Assembly: GCA_964017045.1 (NCBI GenBank)
Contig: OZ024798.1
Location: forward strand, 12,150,995-12,214,994
DNA from: Omphiscola glabra
Taxonomy: Eukaryota; Mollusca; Gastropoda; Lymnaeidae
Reading direction: 5' to 3'
DNA length: 64,000 bases
Shown: positions 21,063 through 33,087 of the stretch, piece by piece
Layout: each line of letters opens with the position of its first letter
How positions within the stretch are numbered: the first letter of the stretch is position 1
Program-made: the position numbers and the translations under genes
The notes under the pieces: generated by a model
Seen by the model: the letters and a program-made list of their open reading frames with translations, nothing else
Databases searched by the model: none
Told to the model about the DNA's origin: nothing

Positions 21063-22029
21063 GACGCCACTGGTGCCAAGCTGCATCATCCACATGATGT
21101 TCCCTTGTGTTATTCAGCGGTTTTGAGAGAGAAGCGATTTGCTGTGTAAGGGACCCTAAAAAATAATAATCCCAGGCTTTGTGGATTTGATCCTAAGAAG
21201 TCTACACCATCGTCACCTTGTGACGGACGGATGCCAGCAAAAAAAAATGTCTGTCTGTAACGCAGGGGTTGCCATTCCACTACGAGAATGACTTAAATTA
21301 ACGTAAGTGCATACACACAACATTGAAAAATTGGCAGATAAAATTATTGGGTCACTTGCTTAATTACAGTACGCGCCAAAAGTTACAGTACTAAAATTCC
21401 CCTTACCATTCCGCGCCTCGCCTCTGTCGATTCATGAGACACAAACAATTTGCGTAAATAAAACACCATTAGGGTACGCTTCACAGAATACTACAATTTG
21501 CAAACTGTTCGACAAATGCCTTCATCTGTACAATTTTTTTTAAAAAAATTATAAAAAAAACCATCCATATAAGGATAAATTAAATTAAGATTATATATAT
21601 GTATATATATCAACCGGTCCTAGCTCCAGCCCACCACAGACGCTCTCGGTAGTGAAAAGAAAGGTGTGATGATAAATCGTTGTTGTCAATCGGTGTCTGC
21701 AGGGAGGAAAAAGTATTTCATAACTGACCATTTTGTTCCCGCTCGTACGTAGGGGGACATTAAGTGAATGTGGTGTGCGTAGGGTGGGAGCGTGGATTTT
21801 GAAGAAAAAAAAATGTTCGAGAGGACGATCCAAAAAAAATTAGATTTAATAAGAGGATACCAAGCATCACAGTTATGTTGTCAATTGAAGTGTGGATGAC
21901 GAGTAAGTCTTCGATAGTGAGAATCCCTGCCCGTTTTCTCAAGACGGTGATGTATGTTTCCCAACCCCTCTCCTTCTTTTTTTTTTTTACGACGTCTGCG
22001 AGGCGCATCTGTCAACCTGAACATAAGCA
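21063..22029. other. Non-coding, nothing identified
   Basis: AT-rich, with (TA)n at about 21594-21609 and a poly-T run near 21977-21988 that could serve as a pyrimidine tract for the candidate exon that follows. Confidence 0.4.
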
Positions 22030-22222
22030 ATGTGTCCTTGTCGCCGCTTCTTGAAGGATAAAGGTGCATTTTTCGTACCGAAAGCAGTTTGGACAATGCT
22101 TGTCGGAGCAAGGAATACAAGCCAGGATGATGCATTGTGGAAACTTCTGGCTATGGTGTACAAATATCCAGACCTTTACAGGAATGAGTGGTTCTGCGAC
22201 AAAAGTTCATTTCACTTTCAGG
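22030..22222 (+). other. Candidate exon, unrecognised
   Basis: About 64 codons with a protein-like composition, including KAVWTMLVGARNT and DDALWKLLAMVYKYPDLY. They start at an ATG and end at a possible donor (CAG followed by GTCGAT at about 22220). A T-rich tract and AG lie upstream (about 21977-22000). No family is recognised and no partner exon is seen. It could be a real exon, a retroelement piece or chance. Confidence 0.25.
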
Positions 22223-22639
22223 TCGATTTGACTTTCTCATCCGTCGACAGAATAACCTTTCAAGAACCGTCTTGAAAAAAAAAAAAAAAGTCCTTATCGG
22301 AATTGTTCTTTCATTTTTGTTTCTAGCACAGTGGCCACCTACGCCACCCTTTACTTCCCTCTTAAGTCACCCTGTACGTCACCCTGTACGTCACCATTTA
22401 CGATCACCGATGTACGAGTGAAAGTGTAGCTCGACTTTTTAATACGTGTTCCTCCATGGAGAGTCAGATCCACATTTCCAACAACAATTGCCACATCTCT
22501 TATATATTTTACGCTTCTAACGTGACGCGTGGACTACTTCCTAATGGACTGCTTCCTAATCAACGAATTTGATATTTGGAGTATATTACAAATAATTCTA
22601 TACGTTTGAAAGAAAGTAAGTTTCAATGATGAGTTCAAT
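22223..22639. other. Non-coding, nothing identified
   Basis: A poly-A run near 22275-22289. A short repeated string, CACCCTGTACGT, occurs twice at about 22369-22392. Confidence 0.4.
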
Positions 22640-22790
22640 AGCGTGTAAAATCCAATTCCCGTAACTACGCTAAATGATATATTCCTTTTGTATAACGCAA
22701 CTCCGTTTGGTGCGAATATTTTCTTTTCGGAAAATGAACTAATCTCAATTTAAGTTTGGTGTAAACAATATTCGGTTTAAAAGTGGTTGG
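22640..22790 (+). repeat. Dispersed repeat family X, fragment
   Basis: Shares CCCGTAACTACGCTAAATGA and a TTTGGTGCGAATATTTTCTT-like segment with the longer copies at 44650-44990 (inverted) and 48115-48420 (inverted). Diverged and truncated. Confidence 0.5.
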
Positions 22791-23287
22791 GACATCAGAT
22801 TATTATTTAACATAGTTCATGGGCGTGAAATAAAAAGTGTGCAGTGATGTAACATGGGGGCGGGGGGAAGTGGTGTAGCCAAAATTGAGATTATTAAATG
22901 TGCGTTTCTTGAGTTCCTGTTTTGTGAAGTAACTTTAGTAGGTGGGAAGTTCATGCGTTGTGGCCGCCAATGTTTGGCGGATTATAGTATCTAGTTCATA
23001 ATAGTTTTCTCTTTTTGTGGTCATGCGACGTTGGCAAACGCAAAGCACGCGTTCAAAACGTTGGAGTGTGTTCAGTGCTCTCAATTTTTGGAACATGCCG
23101 TACATATTTATACTTGGTGTTGGATTGCTCCTAAAAGGTGTTTAGATTACTTTACTTATTAAATTATTCAAAGCGACTATCGGCTCTGCAGATAAATTAC
23201 CTTTTTTAAAGTTGTCTACAACATCAACAACAACAAAAAAACCCTATCATTCGCTGTGCCACCCAGGAGACCGTACAAGGAACATCG
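22791..23287. other. Non-coding, nothing identified
   Basis: No repeat, exon or RNA gene seen. Confidence 0.4.
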
Positions 23288-23653
23288 GTGAAACATAGGT
23301 ATATAATATACCCCCTCACCACGCCCACGAACCACACTCCCCACCCAACCCACCTTTTTTTTGGTCGTAACCCAACTGAATTATCCTGCCTCCCAACGAG
23401 TTGTGATGATTTTTACACAATGATTAAAACCCAAAGCGTGGATTCCGAACAAAGATGGCTAACGAAGCAGGAAGTGGGTGCCCCTGAATGCATCATTTTG
23501 GCTGGGCGGTACTCCTCTAAGAGGTCGTCGTGGTGTTTTGATGCAATCAGAAGTCATATTGACATTACGGTTCATAGAGAACACGATATAAATGAAATCA
23601 GCATTATCGTAAAATGCCTATTGACTGCAGCTACAAAAATGTTACTAATTTAA
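23288..23653 (+). other. Open stretch, possible exon relic, unrecognised
   Basis: The part from about 23397 reads SCDDFYTMIKTQSVDSEQ, then a stretch ending in a stop at 23651. The N-terminal part is Thr/Pro/His-rich and probably non-coding. No domain is recognised, and I would not call it a gene without homology. Confidence 0.2.
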
Positions 23654-23883
23654 AAAAATATATATTTTAATATATATTATCAAATAAAACGTATCACTCG
23701 TTAATGCTGCTTTGGATCACACGACATATGTATCACAATCGCGCAGCAAATTCCTAGATATTTCTGTCAAATTTGATTAAATAATAACTGTTAATGTGCA
23801 AGTTCCCGCGAGACTTACGAGAGATCACTTGACTTAGCCATGGACCAATCAGATGACGCGTGCTCAAATTTAAAATGTTAAAA
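23654..23883. other. AT-rich non-coding
   Basis: (TA)-rich at about 23658-23680. Nothing else. Confidence 0.4.
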
Positions 23884-24011
23884 AACTTGCAGAAGTTAAA
23901 CAAAGTTAACAACGGCCGTGTATTCTACCAGTGTAGAGTTAAACCCCTTGCAGAAGTTAAACAAAGTTAACAACGGCCGTGTATTCTACCAGTGTAGAGT
24001 TAAACCCCTTC
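23884..24011. repeat. 64-bp direct duplication
   Basis: Two consecutive near-identical copies starting CTTGCAGAAGTTAAACAAAG and ending GTGTAGAGTTAAACCCCTT. Confidence 0.95.
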
Positions 24012-24353
24012 CTTCCTACCCAGGCGCCCAACCTCCTCCCCCCCCCCCCCAACAGAGTGTGGTAGATGTGTATCAATTATACGATCAAGGGTAAGCTCAA
24101 TCTGGACACTGCTAGGTCGGATCTTGACCAATCCCGGATAAGCTTCAGCACGTGACTGTCCCGGGCATCTCGCGGCAGACGACGACAATTAATTAATTCC
24201 AGGCCAAAGTCAAGTGCTCGGGGATTCTAGCTCAGTACCCGGAGTACGTGATTGGCAACCATTAGATTCCTTCTCTCGTTCTCTTAGCGTACACTCTGAA
24301 TACTAGTAGCCAACCACTGGCCTTTCTCTCATTTCTCTTACTGTGTGACGTAC

Positions 24354-24550
24354 TGGTCTTTCTCTCATTTCTCTAACTGTGTAACTACTGGTCTTTCTCT
24401 CATTTCTCTTACTGTGTGACGTACTGGTCTTTCTCTCATTTCTCTTACTGTGTGACGTACTGGTCTTTCTCTCATTTCTCTTACTGTGTGACGTACTGGT
24501 CTTTCTCTCATTTCTCTTACTGTGTGACGTACTGGTCTTTCTCTCATTCT
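24354..24550. repeat. 36-bp minisatellite, about 5.5 copies
   Basis: Units with core TACTGGTCTTTCTCTCATTT then CTCTTACTGTGTGACG. Diverged relatives of the same motif extend left to about 24265 and right to about 24640. Confidence 0.95.
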
Positions 24551-24639
24551 CTTAGTTTACTTTTTGAATAAAAGTCCTTCAACTGTTGGTCTGTCTCTCA
24601 TTTGTCATACTGTGTAATTACTGGCCTCTTTCTCACTTC

Positions 24640-24865
24640 TCTTACTGTGTAACTACTGACCTCTCTCACACATCTCTTGCTGTGTAACTACTGACCTCTC
24701 TCACACATCTCTTACTGTGTAACTACTGACCTCTCTCACACATCTCTTGCTGTGTAACTACTGACCTCTCTCACACATCGCTTGCTGTGTAACTACTGAC
24801 CTCTCTCACACATCGCTTGCTGTGTAACTACTGACCTCTCTCACACATCTCTTACTGTAACTGCA
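24640..24865. repeat. 35-bp minisatellite, about 6.5 copies
   Basis: Units GTGTAACTACTGACCTCTCT then CACACATCTCTTGCT. Clearly related to the 36-bp array just to the left, so the two arrays share an ancestor but were amplified separately. Confidence 0.95.
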
Positions 24866-25259
24866 AGTTTTTCCCTCCTCCCCTATTATCCTTTAACTAT
24901 CGGCCATTCTTTCTCTCCTATACCTTACCCTTTACTGCACCACGGTCTTCTCTTATTCGCTTACTATATAATTGAAAGAGAAATATTTCATTTTCTTTAC
25001 GCTATTATAATGGAACTATCTACTAATCAATAGTCTTTATCTCAATCTCTAATTCATTTATTCTCTAATATCTACTAAACCACGCTTCTTCCATTCTCTC
25101 AACTAACCCATTCTCTTTTTTTTTTTAATATTATCTTTCTCCTACTTTCCGAATTTTCCATCCAAAAATATCCCAACTCACTGGCAGCCGCAAACATCTC
25201 ATTACTTCATTGGAATTATTTTTCCCCCCGGAGTGAGCAATTTTCCTTTTTAGCAATTT
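24866..25259. other. CT-rich non-coding tail of the preceding arrays
   Basis: Loose CTCTTAC/TCTCTAAT motifs continue to about 25120, consistent with decayed copies of the same minisatellite. Confidence 0.4.
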
Positions 25260-25470
25260 TCTGTAGGGGTCATTTTTGTTACACGTGTAATTTCAAGAGA
25301 AGCCGCGCTTCCGCCAAGAGTGGCATTCCTGGCATTTTCAATGATATCATCTATGATTGTGTCACTACCGCCAAGATTGACATTCCTGACATTTGCAATG
25401 TTATCATGTATGATTGTGTCATTACCGTTAAGAGTTGTATTACAATGACGCGGTGAACTAACCCGGCCTA
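25260..25470 (-). repeat. ~57-63-bp imperfect repeat, possible coding relic
   Basis: Two to three copies of a unit read on the minus strand as NATLGGSDTIIDDIIENAR-like residues, within an 88-codon open frame at 25250-25516. The substitutions keep the frame open. It may be an exon with short amino-acid repeats or just another minisatellite; unrecognised. Confidence 0.3.
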
Positions 25471-25734
25471 AAATTCCCTGGGGGAAATATGTCCTGTATG
25501 ACCTGGTATTAAACATGGTTGTCGTTCAAGATAAGGACATTTTCTAAGACATCCATCTCATTGCGGGAAGAGTGTGTAGAGACATCGGCATGGCTCAGAG
25601 ACCGTCATACAATGCATAATTTCGCTCCATATTGTCTGATCTCGTAATATTTCATTGTCTAAGAACTTTGCGCTTTTTTTTTGTCACCCCCCCCCCCCTT
25701 AGAATGGCCGGGTTTATAAGTTGTTGTTCCATTA
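25471..25734. other. Non-coding, nothing identified
   Basis: Poly-T then poly-C at about 25674-25698. No gene seen. Confidence 0.4.
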
Positions 25735-26075
25735 CACCATTGGTCAAAGCTTGGGATATAAGACAAATACCTTAAGATATATTACAAATACATTGGGATA
25801 TAAGACAAATACCCTGGGATATAAGACAAATACCTTGGGATATAAGACATATTGCTTCGGATATAAGAAAAATACCTTGAGATATAAGACATACAGCTTG
25901 GGATGTAAGACATTGCTTAGGATGTAAGACAAATACCTTGAGATATAAGACACGTTTGCTACGTACGATACATATCTTGGGATGCAAGACACAAAGCTTG
26001 GTATGTAAGACACATATCTTGGGATAAAAGACACATAGTTTGGGATGTATGACGTAGTTTGGGATATAAGACATG
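25735..26075. repeat. 21-bp minisatellite, about 16 diverged copies
   Basis: Core GGATATAAGACAAATACCTT; right-hand copies vary as GGATGTAAGACACATATCTT. The overlapping frames on both strands are artefacts. Confidence 0.92.
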
Positions 26076-26126
26076 CTAACCCTTATCAATTCATTGGTTT
26101 ACCTGGTGTTTAGTTTTATAGTGCAA

Positions 26127-26330
26127 CACCACCACCCCATAACACACCATACCACCCTCACCAACACACCCCTTCCACCACACCCTACCATCACCCACAC
26201 CCCACAACACCACAACCCCCACCACCACCCCACCCCCACAACCACCCCCATAACAACCCCCACAACAACCCCCCACCACACCTTACCACCACCACCAACC
26301 CCACCATCACCACCACCAACCCAACACAAA
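26127..26330. repeat. CCACCA/CCCACAACA low-complexity tract
   Basis: About 200 bases almost free of G on the plus strand, made of CCACC, CCCAC and ACAAC words without a fixed period. Strong strand asymmetry (C/A on one strand, G/T on the other). Confidence 0.9.
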
Positions 26331-26401
26331 CTGGCAGCAAACTGTTGGAAGATTTGAAAGATATCCGGACTGCGCATGAAATTAAATTAATTGTTTCCAA
26401 T

Positions 26402-27388
26402 GGTCCAATTGTTTGCTTACAGCGTGATGGACATGCACTGGTCCAATTGTTTGCTTACAGCGTGATGGACATGCACTGGTCCAATGATTTGATTACAGCG
26501 TGATGGACATGCACTGGTCCAACGGTTTGCTTACAGCGTGAAGGACATGCACTGGTCCAACGGTTTGCTTACAGCGTGATGGACATGCACTGGTCCAACG
26601 GTTTGCTTACAGCGTGATGGACATGCACTGGTCCAATGATTTGCTTACAGCGTGAAGGACATGCACTGGTCCAACGGTTTGCTTACAGCGTGATGGACAT
26701 GCACTGGTCCAACGGTTTGCTTACAGCGTGATGGACATGTACTGGTCCAATGGTTTGCTTACAGCGTGATGGACATGCACTGGTCCAACGGTTTGCTTAC
26801 AGCGTGATGGACATGCACTGGTCCAACGGTTTGCTTACAGCGTGATGGACATGCACTGGTCCAATGGTTTGCTTACAGCGTGATGGACATGCACTGGTCC
26901 AACGGTTTGCTTACAGCGTGATGGACATGCACTGGTCCAACGGTTTGCTTACAGCGTGATGGACATGCACTGGTCCAACGGTTTGCTTACAGCGTGACGG
27001 ACATGCACTGGTCCAACGGTTTGCTTACAGCGTGATGGACATGCACTGGTCCAACGGTTTGCTTACAGCGTGATGGACATGCACTGGTCCAACGGTTTGC
27101 TTACAGTGTGACGGACATGCACTGGTCCAACGGTTTGCTTACAGCGTGATGGACATGCACTGGTCCAACGGTTTGCTTACAGCGTGATGGACATGCACTG
27201 GTCCAACGGTTTGCTAACAGCGTGATGGACATGCACTGGTCCAACGGTTTGCTTACAGCGTGATGGACATGCACTGGTCCAACGGTTTGCTTACAGCGAG
27301 ATGGACATGCACTGGTCCAACGGTTTGCTTACAGCGTGATGGACATGCACTGGTCCAACGGTTTGCTTACAGCGTGATGGACATGCAA
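26402..27388. repeat. 38-bp minisatellite, about 26 copies
   Basis: Units start GGTCCAACGGTTTGCTTACA and finish GCGTGATGGACATGCACT at exact 38-bp spacing. Homogeneity is high: most copies differ at zero to two positions, mainly CAACGG versus CAATGG and GATGG versus GAAGG or GACGG. There are no spacers between units, so this is a satellite-type array and not a CRISPR. Confidence 0.98.
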
Positions 27389-27424
27389 TGAAAGGGAGAA
27401 CTAAGAAAACAAATATTTTCTTTG

Positions 27425-27650
27425 TTGTTGAGTCACTTTAAAAAATCCTTTATCCTAACTTCGCTTTTATTGTGTGTTTCTTTCACTCTGACCCACTTCC
27501 CTTCATCCTATCCAGTTAAGCCTTGGCACATAGACTCCGTGCCGATGACAACTCATTCGATCCAATTTTCAGCCTTACCCCTCCCACCCCTTCACGCCAA
27601 CCTCCCACAAATCAGTTTTTCGTGTGTTTCAAAGGTGGTGGAGGAATGTT
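27425..27650 (+). repeat. Dispersed repeat family X, fragment
   Basis: Shares TGACCCACTTCCC, the GGCACATAGACTCCGTGCC/GATGACAACTCATT region and an AATTTTCAGCC...CCCCTCC block with the copies at 62955-63360. The open plus frame across it is not conserved between copies. Confidence 0.6.
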
Positions 27651-28164
27651 AAAGACTTTTTTTAAATGTTAGCGTGTGGAGATTAATTGTGTAGCTGTTG
27701 CTATGTACTGTGTATCTGTGACGTATCTGTATATGCAGTACAAAATAAAATGTGTTTTTCAAGGCGGGAGTGAAAGAAATGCGAAACGGGTTTTCCCGAG
27801 AAGCTCAGCCATTGACATAACCGCATCTGAATAAATAATAAAACACGCACAATTACAGAAATGCAATTTTAAAAAATGTATATAAATTATTTATACGAAA
27901 AAGTTTGTTTTTATGGGTGGGTTGTTTAATTTGTAACCTTTGTCAACCCTCTCACTATCTTGTCAACTACTTTTTTTTACTTCCTTCCCCTCACTTTGCA
28001 TTAACCCATGTACTCCTTTTGTGTCTCTTTACGAGGGGAAACCATAAGTGATACTCTCTGAACGAGTGTACTGGGCACATTAAAATTAACCCGCCTGAAT
28101 GAACAATCGGGGCTGCATTAGTCAAACTTTGACACTCTCCATGGTGACCGCCAATAAATTATGT
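27651..28164. other. Non-coding; short further family X-like piece
   Basis: TGGGTGGGTTGTTTAATTTG at about 27916 resembles the region right of the family X copies at 63130 and 63695. Nothing else identified. Confidence 0.35.
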
Positions 28165-28372
28165 GGGTGTAGCGAGATACAGATACATTCTTGGAGTATC
28201 TGCGCCTTATGTGGATGTAGTGTGAGACAGATACATTCTTGGACTATATGCGCCTTATGTGGGGTGTAACGTGAGACAGATACATTCTTGGACTATATGC
28301 GCCTTATGCGGATGTAGCGTGAGACAGATACATTATTGGACTATCTGCGCCTTATGTGTGTAGCGTGATAAA
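28165..28372. repeat. ~49-52-bp minisatellite, about 4 copies
   Basis: Units share AGACAGATACATTCTTGGAC then TATATGCGCCTTATG and GGATGTAGCGTG. Confidence 0.92.
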
Positions 28373-29545
28373 GATGAAGTGTTTGCTGAGCCTTACATTC
28401 AAACTGTAACCGCAACAGCGGTTAAAACACCTATTAGGTTGATCTCATTGCGCACCATCATACATGACGTTTGGCTGATGCAGTTCAGAGAGTTCATTCA
28501 CGGAGACAGGAAGGAAAACCCTGTCGCTATATAGACAAGCGTATTCTCATTGAGATGAGAATTTATCGCACTGATTGCATTTGTTCCGTCATATCTTGTC
28601 GATTTGATCTTTGATGTTTTCATGTTATTATAATTTAGTTTTTTTTTTTTTTTAAATATCTATAACTTGATGACATATTGTTTTTAACATATTTTGTAGA
28701 AAAAAAATTGAATTCCAATAAGTGATCTAGCCTTATTTGATTTCGTTGTTGTGATACATTTTAATATATGGTTTATGAATTGTCTGGTGATGGTAAAACA
28801 ACGTATTCTCTCGTGGCTCGTGTCACTGTAAAGGGATGGCACTGAAGCACCCTCTATGAGTCAAAATAAGTGATGGTTTACTAAAAGAAAAAGTAAATTT
28901 TTGCCATCAGTATTTATTAAATCCAAAACATAAAAATATAATTTTATATGAAAACAATTAATTTTAATGCGCATATGGGTTAAGTATGGAAATAAGTCCC
29001 AACTTCAATTACCCACAGTAGAAGCAGGTTCATTTGTGATGCCGTTGTTAATTCACCTTTTTCTTCTTCTGGGGATGCCTGTAAAGTAGGATGGCCGGGT
29101 TCAGATGAGTGGACAGAGTGACATTGAGAAATAGCACAGGGTACTTAGTGTAGATTACAGCAACCTATAGCGATATCAAAGAGGGGAGCAGTTCTGATGG
29201 AAGAAGTGCGAAATGGTTATCGAACGTCATTTTTGTTTTTATATTATCTTTCGTATAAGTTCTTTTTTTTTTTTTTCCTTTGCTATAATGTTTGTCTGCC
29301 CTGTCATATATTAAGACACTCTGGATGCTTATATGTAACTGACCAATGTACTGCATTGTACAGTGCCAGACAGGTCAATAACTAAAATTAGAGAGGAATG
29401 TATTTGTATAGGGGGACATAACAAAAGCAGTGTCCGGTAAGTCATGAATAGGAAATAGTTAGGAGTGTGTAGGAAAGTGTCATATACATAACAAGGAAAA
29501 AAAGTTCATGTTATACGATAGATTCAGGAAATTCTTTTGACTGTG
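28373..29545. other. Non-coding, nothing identified
   Basis: AT-rich with poly-T runs (about 28641-28653 and 29263-29276). No gene supported. Confidence 0.5.
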
Positions 29546-29790
29546 CAGACATTTCATTTGCACGTATCAGACATTTAATATGAATTTGTAAGACATTTCA
29601 TAAGCAAGAATCAGAAATTTCATATGAATATGGCTTACATTTCATTTACAAGAATCAGAAATTTCATATGAATATGGCTTACATTTCATTTACAAGAATC
29701 AGAAATTTCATTTGAATGTGAAAGACATTTCAGATTACAAGAATCAATCATTTCAGATTACAAGAATCAATCATTTCAGATGCAAGAATC
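29546..29790. repeat. ~44-bp repeat with nested sub-repeats
   Basis: Copies of CATTTCATTTACAAGAATCA and GAAATTTCATATGAATATGG, changing at the right end to shorter CATTTCAGATTACAAGAATC units. Confidence 0.85.
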
Positions 29791-30351
29791 ACTCCCCCCC
29801 CCCACTTCCCCCCCACTGAACTGTTTAACATCACATGTCACATTGTCCTAACTTGTCATCTTCTGTTTCCCATCCCGTCGGTCCGGTTAGTTCAGCGTGG
29901 ACCAGAAGGATCCGCATACCCCAATCTAATCAGCCACCTGTTTGTCTCTGGTTGCATAACCGGTTTGGGGGGTTGGGGGTGGGGTAATCTCGAAAAATGT
30001 TTATGCATGTCAATATCACAATAATTATATTTCCTTTTAAATGCTTTTTTATTAGTTTTTCCTACAAGAGGGAATAAATTATAGCGAATATTTTTTTTTT
30101 TATTTCCTTGTTACTAATTAAAGTTTTTTTTGTGTTTTTGTTGTTCTGTTCAATGAATAATTGGCATTTTAAGTTGTTACGTAATTTTCTTTTAATCTCA
30201 CTACATTGTTAATTAAAATAATAACCCCCCTCCCCCTCCCTTCCCCCCCAAAAAAAAAATACTACACAAAAAAAAAAAAAACACCGCAAAAATGATTTGA
30301 AATTTAAACTTATTAAAAATTAGTTCGCAATTAATAGCTAATTTGATAACC
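29791..30351. other. Non-coding, nothing identified
   Basis: C-runs near 29791-29813 and 30225-30249 followed by A-runs. Confidence 0.5.
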
Positions 30352-30915
30352 CTATAGCCGTTGCTCGACATAGACGTCGTGAACAGTTTGCAAGAGTCCT
30401 ATAGCAGTTGCTCGACATAGACGTCGTGAACAGTTTGAAACAGTCCTATAACCGTTGCTCAACATAGACGTCGTGAACAGTTTGTAACAGTTCTATAGCC
30501 GTTGCTCAACATAGACGTCGTGAACAGTTTGTAACAGTTCTATAGCCGTTGCTCAACATAGACGTCGTGAACAGTTTGTAACAGTTCTATAGCCGTTGCT
30601 CAACATAGACGTCGTGAACAGTTTGTAACAGTTCTATAGCCGTTGCTCAACATAGACGTCGTGAACAGTTTGTAACAGTTCTATAGCCGTTGCTCAACAT
30701 AGACGTCGTGAACAGTTTGCAACAGTTCTATAGCCGTTGCTCAACATAGACTTCGTGAACAGTTTGTAACAGTTCTATAGCCGTTGCTCAACATAGACGT
30801 CGTGAACAGTTTGCAACAGTTCTATAGCCGTTGCTCAACATAGACGTCGTGAACAGTTTGTAACAGTTCTATAGCCGTTGCTCAACATAGACGTCGTGAA
30901 CAGTTTGCTACAGTT
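30352..30915. repeat. 47-bp minisatellite, 12 copies
   Basis: Units CCGTTGCTCAACATAGACGT then CGTGAACAGTTTGTAACAGT and TCTATAG. The first two copies read GCTCGACATAG and are the most diverged; the rest are nearly identical. Confidence 0.97.
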
Positions 30916-32200
30916 GTGATTATTGACACACTGAAGAGCTGTTCAAATGCTCTCACTTGATCGTAACTCTTTCAATGGTTAACGTTTCCTAAAACATGCC
31001 CTGTTGGTCGATCTTATTTATTTTAACTCCGTTCGGGGCCCCGATTTACACATTTCTTCTACGCCCTAGCGCAAAGCAAATAATTCTTCAACCAACCCCC
31101 CACCCCCAATCCACTCCAAACTTATCAGAAAAGTGTATTTATAGTTTCCGATTTTATATGTAATAAATATTTTAACTTTGATACGCATCACTTAGTATAA
31201 TCTTTATAATCTTTGAACCACATTAGATTTTTTTTTTTAAATCTAAAAGACTATAACATTTTATATCGCCTTTCTAAATACATGTAATACTAAATAATTT
31301 GTAACACATGTGGTTAGTATTTTTTCTGTATATACGCCATCCCCCCCCCCCCCCTCCTTTATTGCTGTGACCCGGGACATGGCCCGGTGCCTCTGCACAG
31401 CAAGACAGACATCACGAGTGAAACTTAAAGTGAATTAAAGCAACGACTCGGTGAAAGTACCATGAGAAAACGTGCGTCCTTTACTTTTAAAAGACATAAT
31501 AAATAGTTTCTTTGTTACTAATGAGTATTCACAGAGAGCTACAAGTAGCTACTACAACACTCAAAAATATTAACAATGGGTTTTTTAAAAAAAAAATGTG
31601 AATGTTTGGTACAGAAATGTTGTTGGTGTACCTCGCTTAGAATTAAGCCCACTTTGTTTAAGAAGTCTTTTTTTAAAAAAAAAATAACATCACTCATAAG
31701 TTACTGCCCGTGTAGGGCTTCGGCCTGCCTCATTTCCTTCTACTCAGATATAATTGATGCTTTTTTTCTTTTCATGCATGGATTCCCAGTTGCTGTAGAT
31801 CTTTTTTCCCACATCATCCATCCATCGAAGCCTAGGTGAGCCTTTGAGCCGTTTTCCTCTGGGGGCTTTGGTACAAAATATGTGTGACTGTCAAAAATTC
31901 TCTTCGTTGAATATTATAGTACCTTACATTTTGAAAATAAAAAGAATATCACGTGTACTAAATTAAAATTTTACCAAAATGCTTTTCTTTTGACGCAATG
32001 CAATAAAAAGAACGGTCTCGTTAAAATCCACCGCCTCTATGCGACAATTATCTTCTTTGTTTCGTAGCTTGGCAATCGTATTCTTTTGTGTTGGTTTGTT
32101 TTTCTTTCTTTCTTTCGTTCCTTATTTTTTTAATGTTTACACGGAATAGGATGAGACAACGATAAATCTTTCATAAGTGGCTCATCTTTTTTTCATTTGT
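30916..32200 (+). other. Non-coding; retroelement-like fragment at about 31705-31875
   Basis: CTTCGGCCTGCCTCATTTCC and, further on, CATCCATCGAAGCCTAGGTG with TTTTCCTCTGGGGGCTTTG resemble a fragment common in invertebrate genomes, usually retroelement-derived. The rest, including a C tract at about 31341-31355, shows nothing identifiable. Confidence 0.35.
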
Positions 32201-32538
32201 TTATGAATCCCACAGTCAGTAGTAGGCAGGTTATGAATCCCACAGTCAGTGGTAGGCAGGTTATGAATCCCACAGGCAGTGGTAGGCAGGTTATGAATCC
32301 CATTGTAAGTAGTAGGCAGGTTATGAATCCCATAGTCAGTAGTAGGCAGGTTATGAATCTCATAGTCAGTAGTAGGCAGGTTATGAATCCCATAGTCAGT
32401 AGTAGGCAGGTTATGAATTACATAGTCAGTGGTAGGCAGGTTATGAATCTCATAGTCAGTAGTAGGCAGGTTATGAATCCCATAGTCAGTAGTAGGCAGG
32501 TTATGAATCACATACTCAGTAGTAGGCAGGTTATGAGT
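32201..32538. repeat. 30-bp minisatellite, about 11.3 copies
   Basis: Units TTATGAATCCCATAGTCAGT then AGTAGGCAGG at exact 30-bp spacing. Open on both strands because 30 is a multiple of three. Confidence 0.97.
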
Positions 32539-33087
32539 CGTTGTCGGGAATCAATAAACGAAGATGAATTTTTTTTTTTTTTTCAAAAATGGCTTTTGGA
32601 TAGAAGCGTATACTATCTGAAAAGGTTTTGTATTCTGTAACAATTCACTCTAGTTGGTTGGTAATACAGAGAAGACAGTTAGCTAAGTCTATCATGACTG
32701 CCACTGCCGCATCATCAACGCAAGTAATAAGAATTATCAAGTCACTGGATATCGCCAGGCACTGACACGTTATTTGAACGAGACTGTATTCACATACTAA
32801 ATTAATAACATCACCGCTAATAAAGTATATACAGAGATACATGTTCACTTCTATATTGATTAAATATATTACTATCCTCCTCACATTTATTACACAATTT
32901 ATTATTTTTTTCCAAGAAACACAACATGACCTTTTCCAACATGACAGCCTGAACCTTGTCCGTTATATCTATACAATCTTGTGTCTCACTTCATTTTTGG
33001 TCTAATATCAAATTAGCATGCACGAAGTTATACTGTTACATATGACACTGGGTGCTGTGGAATTGCTGACTTAAAGGTCATACCGCC
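32539..33087. other. Non-coding, nothing identified
   Basis: A poly-T run follows the preceding array (about 32569-32583). No supported feature. Confidence 0.5.

Noticed and set aside
26402..27388. CRISPR-like array
   Set aside because: Units are contiguous 38-bp repeats with no unique spacers, the context is eukaryotic, and there are no cas genes.
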